Source: Amphimedon queenslandica
Taxonomy: Eukaryota; Porifera; Demospongiae; Haplosclerida; Niphatidae
NCBI RefSeq assembly: GCF_000090795.2
Contig: NW_003546343.1
Location: 57,633 to 121,632 of the forward strand
Length of the DNA: 64,000 nt
Reading direction: 5' to 3'
In this document: piece by piece, positions 1 to 19,321 of the stretch
How the letters are laid out: every line of letters begins with the position of its first letter
How positions within the stretch are numbered: position 1 is the stretch's first letter
The notes under the pieces: generated by a model
Seen by the model: the letters and a program-made list of their open reading frames with translations, nothing else
Told to the model about the DNA's origin: nothing
Database searches by the model: none
Program-made: the position numbers and the translations under genes

Positions 1-676
1 TAGTGCTGTTGTTGTGTTAACATGAGTCGGACAGCGCGTGTCTAAGCGCTTGAAGGCAGTTTCCACTCAACAGAAGAAACCCCCCACCTATGCATGCTGG
101 GAGAGAATCCTTCCTATTCATTCATTAGCTTTTCACACAAGGCCTCCAATCACATTTGCAACAATCAGTACTGTCATTGTCCTCCGTTCATTCAAGCACA
201 TGTAGACTAGACTGATTCATTTAGCTCCCTGTGTAGCTCATGAATGAGGCAGATCATGAGCTGTTTTGTTTATTATTGCTCAGTTTTCTGTACACTCTCA
301 CTTTGTGTAATACAATCCAATCGTTATACATATCGACCATCACTGACCCATCACACTGTTATACTATAGCCTTCCCTCCCTCTCCTTTCTATTCTCTTTT
401 AAGTATCACCACAAGGTAATTGATTCTAATTAATGATATTAGTTTGAAGTACACTCTTCTAGCCTTTAGTTGTAATATCAACAAGAGTGTGCATGCTTCC
501 AGTGGAGTATAAGGCATGAAGAATTGTCTCTTCAACGCTTGTACTAATTAGTTAATAGCTGCTAATACAATCATCATGACATTCTTTCCTTAGTTCCTAT
601 GCCATTATTATTAGTATTATTACTATTGTTTCTGTTGCTAGAGCCGTCCAAGAAATATTGTTTGAAGCAGAGAGCA
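1..676. other. Upstream region of the ZNF410-like gene, no coding exon recognised
   Basis: AT-rich sequence with no recognisable coding exon. It probably holds the promoter, 5' UTR and first intron of the zinc-finger gene on the right. A pyrimidine-rich tract ending in TAG at 639-641 looks like a splice acceptor just before the likely first coding exon. Nothing else can be supported. Confidence 0.4.
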
Positions 677-3383
677 ATGTCAAAACAACCACCCCAGATC
701 ATCACTTCACTTCCGCCGCAGCCCCACTTCTTCATAGCACCCTCTCCTGTCACAGCTCCAGGCTATGCCCTCCAGTTACCTCCACACGTTTCCACTCCTC
801 ACTCTTCCTCCCTTACAAGCATTAGCCCCTGGCCGGCCTCTCTTGCTCCTCTAAGACCCCAAGCTCCATTTAACTGCCCAGCTGAAGTCTACTTTGCAGC
901 TCAGCCGTGCATTTTGCCTGCCATCAGTACCAAATCCGATAAGACCCTAACTCCCACCACAACTCTATTAAGAGAGGATTCACATTCGCCTTCTGTGTCT
1001 AATAGCATTAAAGCTGAAGAGCCACTGACCAATTGTAAGATAACCACCGGGGGAGAGGAGAAGAGAGTTTCCTATCCAATTAATGCTCTTATTGATGTCC
1101 CTGGCTCCTTAAACAGAGGCTCAAGAACGTCGAGTTTGAACAGTTCTTTGTCTTCAATTCGTTTTGGTGGTAGCCTGAGTCAACTGTGGGCAACCTCACT
1201 CTCATCTTTATCAACAAAAGTGAATGGAATGAAGAGTACTGGGTAAGTGAAACAGAGAGAGAGAGAGAAGACAATGGAATCTTACAATGTATAAGGTAGT
1301 TGTTTTCAAACACAATCTCTCACTTAGCTTGTTTGATGATCATAATTATTGCCTAGTCTGAGAGAATGTGTGTGTGTGTGTGTTTGTGTGTGTCCTCTAT
1401 TTCCTAACCCTTGGGCTAATTGAGTGAGTGTAGAATGTATCAGCGGGCAAGCCCAATCATCAAAACAGCCAGATAGTTGTACTAATGCAAGCAGATTTCC
1501 TTTGATCCTAGTGTCTCTAGACAAGCCTGTATAGACTGCTCTGCCTTGGATTCCATACAAGTGTATACTGGCCACTATTATAGTCTGTGTGTGTGTGTGT
1601 GTGTGTAGATATCGGTACTATTATACTGATATACTTTTTGTCTGTTGTGGCCACTCTCTCTCTAGTGGGAATGATTTTGTGTTTTGTTGTACAGGAAGAA
1701 AGGAAGAGAGCAAGAGTGGTCCAACAGTCCGCCTTTGAAGGATACATTTCACATAGCCATATTAGCATACTGGAGTCTAGCACCATCTCTTTTATATGAT
1801 AATAACGCATTACTGCTCTACACTTGTTATTATGTACTAGCTCATTTTCATGTGTCTTGCATAGATAGTTATATTCATGCATTACCATAAGTAGCTTAAA
1901 ACAATATTAACATGACAATGAATAATCCGTTACCAACACAAACACACACATGCACCTATCGTATTCATATCATTCATGTCTCATAACACATTGTGTGTGG
2001 TCCCATTATTATTATTTTCTCTCTCTCTTCCTTCCTCTCTCTCTCTCCTCTAGTAATCTTCATGCTGAAGCCTCAATGCCGTCACTAGGTAACCAGTATG
2101 TTGCTTTGGGTGGAAGTCTTCCCGAACTGTCTCTCACTTCTCTCACTCGCCTCTTACCCAACTCCTCAGCAACCACAGGCTCTACTAGTTCAGACGGGGG
2201 TACAAGTAGCGGAGGAGGAGGAGGTCTTTATACTCTAATCCAATCGCCTCTTTGTGTATATCCCAGTCAGTCTCACTTAGCCACTCCTTTTATCAATGCT
2301 AACGGGTCAATCACGTTCGGGTCTTTTCTCTCGAGTGGCTCCAGCTTGTGTTCTGCCCAGCAGACAAGTGAGTCTCCTCCTCCTACTTCAAAACAGTCTA
2401 ACGAGGCTCGGAACAATTCTGGATCGCCCGAGATTGACGTCTCTCCAGGTTGCTATAGCAGCACGACCACATCAGCTAGCAACGGAGCGATTGCACCAGG
2501 TAGCCTCAGCACTTTAGCTTACGTAGCTTCAGCTCAAAAGACACTAGACACTAACTGTAGCGAAGGGTTTCCGCTAATGACTGTTTCTAATCATCTACCG
2601 GGACAGAGCCCTTTGTCTTCGTCTACTCACGGGCTAAGCCCCATACAACCACCAACCTCTTGTCTGAGCCCAGAGGATCACAGCCTTGAGATTGACTGTC
2701 GTGTTCCCTCATCCCCTGCTACTGGGTACAGCGTAGTCACTTCTGTTGGAATAGGAGCCCACTTGCCGACAGTCAAAGAGGAAAAGGACCAACAGGACTA
2801 CCATCACTCTTACATCGAAGTAAAGCCACACCTAGTCGAGGGAAAGAAGGACTCCTTCAAGGACAAGCCATACAAGTGTGACTATCCTGGGTGTGGTCGC
2901 TCCTTCTCTTTCCCTGCTCACTTACGCTCTCACGTCCAGCAAATACATATTTCGTATCGACCGTGTAAATGTGACTTCCCCGGTTGTGGCAAGCGGTTTT
3001 ACACTCCGCAGCATCTCAACGTTCACCGTCGCATACACACAGGAGAACGCCCTTTCGTCTGTCCATACTCTGACTGCAGCAAGGCTTTCACGACTGCTGG
3101 TAACTTGAAGAACCACATCAGGACTCACACAGGCGAGAGACCGTATGCCTGCAAGTTTGACGGGTGCTCCAAACGCTTTGCCGAGATGTCCAGTCTTAAG
3201 AAACACGAGTTGACCCACACCGGAGAGAAACCGTATAAATGTCGGGTCTGTGGTAAGGCCTTCTCTCAGGCTGGGTCCCGGAATACCCACGAGAGGAAGC
3301 ATAGCAGGACTGGGGAGGAGGGAGAGGGGAAACTAACGAGACGCTATCGGATAAAACGTGTGTCTCAAGATGATGATATGTAG
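677..3383 (+). CDS. ZNF410: Five-finger C2H2 zinc-finger transcription factor, ZNF410-like
   Basis: Two coding exons, 677-1242 and 2054-3383. The donor GTAAGT at 1243 and the CTCTAG acceptor before 2054 join in phase through a GGT glycine codon, giving about 631 residues. The N-terminal 450 residues are low-complexity Ser/Pro/Thr-rich sequence. Five tandem C2H2 fingers follow at about residues 460-605 (2868-3304), with TGEK/R linkers. Fingers 3-5 carry FTTAGNLKNH, FAEMSSLKKH and CGKAFSQAGSRNTHERKH, close to what I remember of vertebrate ZNF410, a DNA-binding regulator that controls CHD4 in mammals. The open frame reaches an ATG at 599, but that leader is a leucine run read from a pyrimidine/TTA tract that looks intronic, so I chose the ATG at 677 (MSKQPPQ). 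The fingers are certain; the ZNF410 orthology is inferred from finger order and wording. Confidence 0.8.
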
Positions 3384-4180
3384 CTGTCCAACTCTTCCTC
3401 TTTCTTTCTCTCACTTTCCCCTTCCTTTATGTAAGGAACCTGCAATCTCTCATTCCAATCTTTTCCTTTTAATTATTCTTGTTAATTATCTTCTTCTTAT
3501 TCCTTTCTCTCTCTCACTTGTGACACTTTCTTTAAAACAGCCACACACACAAGCAAGCAATCTAAAATTTGACTATGGATTATTAATTATTATTATTAAT
3601 ATTTTGTGGTGTTATTATTATTATTTAAAATAGTGCAATGAGATGAAATAGTTACTATAATGTTAAAGAATCAATATAGAAGCACTACTATAATCATAAT
3701 ACTGAAGGATCTATGGTGCGTTGGATCATTATTAAAGACTATCAATCATCATGTGTTGGGATTGAAGTGTGTTCATAAGACCAATCAGGACCTTTTCTTC
3801 TTTTGGGATGTCCTCGCATACGTAAACAAACCAACAGTGGCTATCAAAGCTGAAGTAAGAGAGTAAGAGAGAAAGAGGGGAATGAGTACAAAGGAGAGGA
3901 TGGGATGGAGAGGGAAAGGAGAGAGAGAGAGGGAACAGAGAATTGAAACAGAGTGATTAACTAAGTATATTATATACGAAATTCTTAAGACTGTCCTAAT
4001 CAAGTTACAATCCCATATCTTTCAATACAGAACAAAAATAAAACCAAAAGGAGATACTAGTACTTGCAGGTACATGTACAGAAGCTTGTTAGACGTGTCA
4101 ATAATTACAAGTGACTGTGCATTATGCATGAATGGGGAAAACCTTACAGCAATTAGAATGCAATTCAAAACACAAATAGT
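3384..4180. other. Convergent 3' UTR region between ZNF410-like and AGPAT genes
   Basis: Tail-to-tail spacer rich in TTA/ATT and GA runs, with no coding exon recognised. On the minus strand an AATAAA lies directly at the end of the AGPAT coding region and overlaps its stop codon region (about 4183-4194). Confidence 0.5.
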
Positions 4181-7147
4181 TTAATTATTTATTGTAGTCA
4201 CACGTATGTACATGTATCCATATAAGAGTGAGTCATACTGTCTTATTAACATACATATGATGCACACTGCTAGTACTAATCCAAGCCAGGCTGCATTAGC
4301 AGAAATCATCTTTAAAAGCCAAAGAGAAGGACACACAGACGTCACGAATAACCACAACAAGATATTCAATCTCAGTATCCAGATCTGTCTCTTGGTGAAG
4401 ACCATGGGTTTGGAGGGGTTAGGATAGGTCCCATTCTCGACAAAGTATTGATAGGCGTTGTCCTAAAACGAGTCAAATTGGATTAATGAATATGCAAACA
4501 AATCATTAGTTTCATCATGAGAAATCGCATACCGTAAGACGCAAACAAAACACAGACGCTGAGCCCTATGATGTGTGTGCTATGCTCCCAGCCCTTCCTG
4601 TCACTCAAGCTTTTAAATTTGATATTAGGACTAATGGCATTCCAAGATACATGTATACTCCATTATTATTACACTAAGCATTCTCCTAATGTACATGTAC
4701 GTGTACTATCCCATTTCATGTGTTCACATCCCATGCATTCTCTCGTGTCTGAGAGCCAGGGCTCATTCACATTCAGTCCCCCATTGACACTGATAAGTGA
4801 AAATGAAATGAAAAGGATGGATGGACTGATGGCAAGGGGTGCTATAGCTGACCTTGTGTACATAAAGCTGATGACAAAAATTCTGTAAATCATCCATTGT
4901 CTCTGGCAAATCAGATAATGGGATAGACCTTTAACAAAAAAGAGAAAGAAAGAAATAATGTACATGTATCAACTAAAAAAGAAGCTTGAGTAGGTAAGAT
5001 ACATAATTAAGAAGGTATTGGTCAGATAATCTGATTAGTTGACTTGTAAGGATTACCTATTGGCAATACGAGTTACATATATGTGCATGTACATGTACTG
5101 CTTCTAATAAAGACATGAATAACATATACATGAACATTCACTGCATTGTGGATGCATAGATAAATGTCATGAGCTTGTCCTAACTAATGTACAAATCACT
5201 AACCTCACATAAAAGAAAACCTTTACCGTGCTGCCAGCCAGGATATCGCGAAGTGTAAACTGCTTTCCATTCAAATACTCCTGACCAGCTGGATAAGCAA
5301 AGCCGGCATCATATGTGACTTTAAAATTAGCTGGAGAGTAGAGAGCAAAGGAAATAGAAAGTGTGTGGAAGGGAGAGAAAAGGAGAAGGAAAAAGGAAAT
5401 AGAATTATAGCAAAATCAGAGAGAGAGAGAGATAAGCATTTTTACTCTCTACTATAGTTTACATTAAATGGAGTACATAGTGTACATAAGTATTTGGAAT
5501 GAAAAGAGAGAAGGAATGAAGGTGGAAACATTATACATGTACATGTACTTATCGTGCAGAGTACGCAAATAGACATATCCATTATCTATGAAATTATATG
5601 TACATGTACATGTACAGTAGGTGCATACGATATTGTCTGAGGGAGTTGACAAGTATGGCGTATCCTTTGGTCCTGGGTAGTAAGTGATGCTTAAGTGGCT
5701 GGATTCCATTCTTCTTAGCATATTCAACGCTTTCTTTGAACTTTTCCTCAGTGAATCTTGTACCCTCACAGAATATGGTAACCTAGAGAAGGAAGAGGAA
5801 AAGGAGCTAGGTGAGGTTGTACTTTCCCATCGTCTTACTTACTTGTACGGGATAAGGATACTCAGCGAATGCTTTGAGTCCTTTCTGTATGTTCACTTCA
5901 TCTCTTTGGTAGGAGCGACTCAGAAAAGGACATTCCATAGCCCAAAGAAGCTGACCAAACCCAGGGATGTACTTGACTGACTTCTTTGGTAGTGTCCTCA
6001 TAGTCTGGAAAAGAAACCCAAAATTACATATTTAATGACCAGGAAAAACCAAAACCAGTATATAGATACAATTCATAACCCAATCAACTGCAAGTACTGT
6101 ACATGTATAATGGCCCAGTTTTAAATTCAATTATGATCAGAATCAGCTTAAACTTGTTACAAAACATAAGAACATGTATCAAAACAATTATAAAAATGAA
6201 GAATTTTCTCCTAGTCATTTTCGGCAAATTTTTGCTGATGACCCTGTACTATATTTAACATGTACACGTACATTGTCCTCAGTTTAAGTGCATGGCTGTC
6301 CTTATTTCATTATAAGAAGGTTCTCCTAACTCTAGTTGAAACTAGTGCTGTACTGTAGCCCAAAAATAAACAGTTTCTTGTTTTATCATCATTTTTGTCG
6401 CATTCTCTTTCTTTTACATGTTTAGGCAACAATCAACCACAAGACAGAAACAGCAAGCAAAGGATACCATTGGATACCAGCACAATTGTGTCTTTATTTG
6501 TCTCTTTTAATAATCAATATAACAAATAATTATAAAATTGATGCTGGAATGAAAGTCTGTATGCAAAGAAGGGAAAGACACTTGTGATATGAGAAGAATT
6601 CACTGATGCATAGATAATGATGACAATACAAAGCCTAATATGGTGACTGTACTCTTCACATGTTAATACAAGTACAAGTACATGTACTGCCTTGAGTATA
6701 GAGCAGTATGACCACACCCGATTGACAGGTTTAGCTGGAAATTGAACTCCGCCCATCATTACTATGGATTCATCAGTCATCATTATTCGTGTAAATAAAG
6801 ACAAACAAATTCATAAATAAAGGCATTACAAGAGAGCAATGAATCCATTCAAGTCAATAATAATTGGCTGTCATTCAAATTTACTACACTACAACCCCAT
6901 TCACATGTGAAAGTACATATACATGTACATGTACATACATGTAACTCAATAACAGGATCCGTCTCACATGTACCTGTAAAAAATTCGAATAATAGCAAAA
7001 GACGAGTCCAATCAACCAATCAAAGTCCCCACGATGGCTGAGGGTCATAAGATTAAATTGCTTGTGGATTTCTTGATCATAAATTCTTTCCTCTCCAAAG
7101 AGTGTGACCTGGACATCGGCCCAATCAATACAAACCCATACCATCTC

Positions 7148-7184
<37 letters not shown>

Positions 7185-7650
7185 TGCAGCTGGGACGTTC
7201 CTTATTAAGCATGAATTATGTATGTCCCAGAGCCTCACTGCTAAATTTCAATTGTTAATTATCATAATTTGCTTCAAATGCATACAAAACAAGAATGATA
7301 AAAATGTCGCTGATTTGATGATATCATTGTCACTGTCATTCACTGACAGGTAATGGCAGGCTAGTATTTACCATTGCCCCATTCACGCCTGGTTTTTGAG
7401 GATTGCTGCCCTTAGCTATAGGGTTATAGTCCCAATTTCAGTGTAGTACTCGGTACTCACCTCCAAAAAGAAAGAAAACCAATTGTGTTACAACTTTCCT
7501 GTATAAACTCTTATTTATGAGCCAAAGAGGCTGCACCAGCAAACAGAGGGCCGCAACCACAATCCCAGTGGTAAAGAACACGTACACCATGAAAACAGTG
7601 AAGACAGGAAAACGTTTCACATAGCTGGGCAGCTCCTTGAGGGACGCCAT
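4181..7650 (-). CDS. AGPAT: 1-acylglycerol-3-phosphate O-acyltransferase, AGPAT3/4-like
   Basis: Adds an acyl chain to lysophosphatidic acid (or a related lysophospholipid) to make phosphatidic acid at the ER membrane. Seven phase-consistent exons on the minus strand: 7650-7461, 7146-6974, 6004-5843, 5782-5629, 5330-5204, 4928-4853 and 4462-4181. They give 387 residues; human AGPAT3/4 have about 376-378. An N-terminal membrane segment is followed by the acyltransferase motif SHRGDFDW, a degenerate form of NHxxxxD that keeps the His and Asp. EGTRFTEEKF, the second block HLLPRTKGY, IPLSDLPE and two C-terminal hydrophobic segments follow. The start at 7650 (MASLKELPSY) is the only Met before the first membrane segment. 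A 970-bp intron (6005-6973) carries a decayed copy of the window's dispersed repeat. It shares a very short divergent promoter with uS11m. Which AGPAT paralogue it is cannot be settled here. Confidence 0.9.
6138..6255. repeat. Diverged single copy of the dispersed ~180-bp intronic repeat
   Basis: The AGPAT intron contains the core order seen in the other copies: AATCAGCTTAAACTT, then ACATAAGAACATGTATC, then TTCTCCTAGTCATTTT, then GATGACCCTGTACTATA. It is shorter and more diverged than the tandem blocks, and its palindrome is broken. Confidence 0.6.
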
Positions 7651-7718
7651 ACTTTAATGTGAACGGAGTATAGCCGGAGATGGCTTTCTCCGTAGTCTCT
7701 AAACCCACGTGCTACAAT
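7651..7718. promoter_or_regulatory. Compact bidirectional promoter, AGPAT / uS11m
   Basis: Only 68 bp separate the AGPAT start codon (minus) from the inferred uS11m start (plus), so the two genes must share promoter sequence. It contains AACCCACGTGCT at 7702-7713, with a CACGTG E-box core. The same 12-mer occurs in the BCS1L/THOC7 divergent promoter at 55454-55465. Function is inferred. Confidence 0.5.
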
Positions 7719-8695
7719 ATGACATTGCCTTGTCCAAGTAGGTGTTACTTAGTCCAGGCTTTCTTTCAAGTTCTTTGTTGTTGTTGTCATTTTATTTAGG
7801 CTTTTTGTTTAAGACAGTAAGGTTTTTCAGGTATGGCCCATTCTTAATTTGAATATAATAAGGCAATTGTGATAATTTAAATATTAATTTTAAAGTAAAC
7901 ATTCCATTGGCATCACAACCCTGAATCACCTTCCAATTATTCATGTGAATGCAACGTTCAACAATACCATAGTAACGGTCACTGATAGTGATGGGAAAAC
8001 CGTAGCCTGGTCATCTGGGGTGAGTAGCATTAATAACTATTGTGAGGGTGTGGTTAATTTTCATTAATAGCAATTGTTCTATTAATAACATAAATTGAAA
8101 TAATATTACAGTTCATGTCTATGATATAAAAACCTGCTACATGTACTTTATTCTGTTTTATTATCATCACTCAGAAATACAGTAATTAATTTTTTAAGTT
8201 TTATTATTATTATTATTGTTATTGTTGGTTTTTGTTGCCTTGTAGGGACTTGAAGGATATCGTAATGCAAGAAAAGGAACAACATTTGCTGCTCAGTCAG
8301 CTGGATTGACAGCTGCTAAGGTAGCTATCATTATGAATATGAGTGCTGTGACTAGTGAAATTTGTATAGATATAATTAATAATTTTTTGGTTATTTGGAA
8401 TTTTTGGATTCATCAATTAGCTGGCAATGGATAAATTTTATTTTCTAATTTCTGTCTCATTTAGAAAGCTTTGGATTTTGGTTTTAGCACTGTAAGAGTT
8501 AGAGTAAAAGGAGTAGGCCCAGGAAGACAGGTAAGGCAATATATTTAGTTTTTTTACTTGTTTTGTGTTTTACCTTTTCCTCCCAAGTCTGCAGTGAAGG
8601 GTATAGAAGTTGCAGGTGTCTCCATTGCTATGTTGCAGGATGTTACTCCAGTCCCTCACAATGGCTGTCGGGCAAAGAAGCCAAGAAGGCTGTGA
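7719..8695 (+). CDS. MRPS11: Mitochondrial small-subunit ribosomal protein uS11m
   Basis: Bacterial-type uS11, which lines the platform of the small ribosomal subunit near the mRNA exit; here nuclear-encoded and expected in mitochondria. Exons: 7719-7741, 7896-8019, 8246-8320, 8465-8530 and 8588-8695. All junctions agree in phase and give 131 residues. Family signatures are [39 protein letters not shown] and the C-terminal [16 protein letters not shown]. The last four exons are secure. The 23-nt first exon (ATG at 7719) is inferred only from a matching donor and phase, and the resulting N-terminus is short with no clear targeting presequence, so a different upstream exon is possible. The sequence is closer to bacterial or mitochondrial uS11 than to cytosolic RPS14. 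Confidence 0.88.
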
Positions 8696-9063
8696 CATCA
8701 CACCATAACTGTATTGGAATCACTGTAGTATCTTTTTAAGCATAATAATTATAAGTGCAGTACTGTATAAAATATAAGTCTTTTTGCTTTAATTGTCATG
8801 ATTTGCATTAGCAGAAGTCAATAAGGCCTGTTTAAAAGACTATATGGTCAAGGTTGGGCCTAGTTTATCTCCTATATATGAATTTGTATTGATTTTATAT
8901 ATAATTGATAGACACACAACATTGAGTTGATAATGATATTCATGGATGATTAATTATAATAATTGTAGCCACGCCTCTTGTGAAGAGAGATTTCTAGTGA
9001 AGAGTTAAGAGATATTTAAAAGCCAAAAGTAAATGGAAGAATTCTTTCTTTAAAGACTAAGCA
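8696..9063. other. Spacer between uS11m and CSK
   Basis: AT-rich spacer holding the uS11m 3' UTR and the CSK 5' region. I see no further gene, repeat or strong promoter motif. Confidence 0.4.
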
Positions 9064-15130
<6,067 letters not shown>

Positions 15131-15207
15131 CCTGGGTCGACTTTGGCTCGGTAAAACCACACCCTCAAATACGTCAAAAATGTATAGCAACTTCCTTATT
15201 ATTACTA

Positions 15208-15243
<36 letters not shown>

Positions 15244-15557
15244 ACCTTTCAATGACTTTTAATGATACTTTTATTTAATTTTTTTTTCTCTTTTTTTTCT
15301 GTACACAATCATGTTGTATAGTTTTAGTAAAGGAATCATTATTTTATTGATCTCCAGTGCGAAGTAATAGGTACTTTGTGAAACGGGTACCTATATACTT
15401 TTATATTTTATGATTATGTGCTCAATATTTTGCTTAAACTAAATGATAACTGACTATTTCAAGCAGCATAATAATAATAATAATAATAATATATACATAT
15501 AATACATATGACTGATTAATATGATATTATAACGGCAAGTTAATGTTGGACTGTTCT
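15131..15557. other. Convergent 3' spacer between CSK and the 15.6-kb gene
   Basis: Tail-to-tail spacer with an (ATT)n microsatellite at about 15203-15240 and a TAA repeat near 15471-15490. Nothing coding recognised. Confidence 0.5.
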
Positions 15558-16675
15558 TTATTCTTCTCTTGGATAGAAGTTTTTGATTCCAAATGTGACC
15601 GGATTAAAAGGCGATTGAGATGGTATTGGTATTTCATCTGATATCACTCTTGGTTGACGTGTTAAAAACAACGACCCAGAACCAGCTGGGCCATTTCCCT
15701 CCTCATATAGTGTTTCATTACTTTGTGTCACAGGCACTCCTCCTTCAGGTTTATCATAAATAGAAGGTATTTTGACTTTATCTTGATCGAAATCAAATGA
15801 TAAAGACTTTCGTGGTTTAAAATCAATCCCTGGTTTCATAATTATTGATTTCAGTTCAAATGGTTTACTGTGATTAGGACAGAAGATATCATCAAATGAT
15901 TGGAGGGCAGGATCTTCGATTTGTTCCGTCAAACTGGACGAGGGAGAAGATGGTACCACCTGATGATGATGACTACTATTAGTAAGTGGGTAACTTGAAG
16001 AAGGGCAAGCCTCATTAGATACTTCAGGTTTGCTGTTAGAAATGTACAGCTGTTTCCTTTTCAAGCTAACAATATGTTCACTGACTGCCGAACTCTTGCT
16101 GAGCCTTTTAACAGGTTTTTCTAATTTTGGCTTTGACGGAATCCTGAAGAGGTGCATGATATCAAACAGTCTTGAGGATAGAATTACCTTTTTCTAAGTT
16201 TAGCAGGTGGAGGTAGTTCATCCAGTGAGCAAGGTTTAATGTTAGCAAAGTCAATGTCAAATGATGAACTTCTTTTTCTTTGATTGGTGCTAAGTGCCTC
16301 AATGTCTTTCCTCACTGTAACTGTCACATATTCACTGTTTACTTTCTAATTATTACAAATAATTTATTATAATTAAATCTTAATTTACTGGTGTGTGTGT
16401 GTGTGTGTGTGTGTGACTCACAAAGCCGCCTTGATCTTCTTTACCATCGTAATCATTATTGTGACTAATTAAGATAATAACAATTAGTCTTACTATGCAA
16501 TTATATGCCTCATTTAATAAAATGATGGATACATGCAATTACATGTAACATAAAGATATTAAAAATTGCTTACAGAATGCCATCTCGTGTCACAGTTGCA
16601 GATGACCTATTAATAATAATATAATTATTATTATTATTATTTAGATTTATACCTGATGTTTAGTAGCAAGTTCAT
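15558..16675 (-). CDS. Unrecognised protein, basic and serine-rich
   Basis: I do not recognise this protein. Five minus-strand exons agree in phase: 16675-16653, 16606-16574, 16464-16422, 16345-16188 and 16143-15558, giving 280 residues. The open last exon of nearly 200 codons makes it a real gene. Visible features are a basic patch NQRKRSSSFDIDF, ELPPPAKLRKR, many Lys-Pro and Ser-Lys pairs, a His/Ser-rich middle and the C-terminus FGIKNFYPREE. There is no signal peptide, membrane segment or known catalytic motif. The composition suggests a disordered, phosphorylated, possibly nuclear protein (inference). The start at 16675 is the only Met in the first exon frame and lies 120 bp from the divergent ETFA start. 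The terminal exon is secure; the first two small exons are less so. Confidence 0.6.
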
Positions 16676-16795
16676 ACTTCTTCAACTTCTTCTCTTTTTT
16701 AAATTAATCAAAAAAGGCGGGGATTTCCAGCTGGAAGTTAAGTAGGCGTGGTTAACACTTTCCTGTACCTGTACTATACTCTAATATCTATGTAA

Positions 16796-19182
<2,387 letters not shown>

Positions 19183-19321
19183 ACTGTCATAATTACCGTA
19201 CAGAGTATTATTTTACTTGTTCTTATTTAAAAGCATGTCAATAATTATAAAGTTTAATTCAATACATTTTGGGTCTCAATACAAACTCTAAAATAATAAT
19301 ATAGTGATAACTTGTGTCTCC

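Noticed and set aside
599-676. Leucine-rich N-terminus (MPLLLVLLLLFLLL) as a signal peptide for the zinc-finger protein
   Set aside because: It is read from a TTA/pyrimidine tract ending in TAG that looks like an intron end. A transcription factor needs no signal peptide, and a good Met follows at 677.
2878-3302. Overlapping frames on both strands across the zinc-finger exon
   Set aside because: Shadow frames of a GC-richer coding exon; the C2H2 frame accounts for the sequence.
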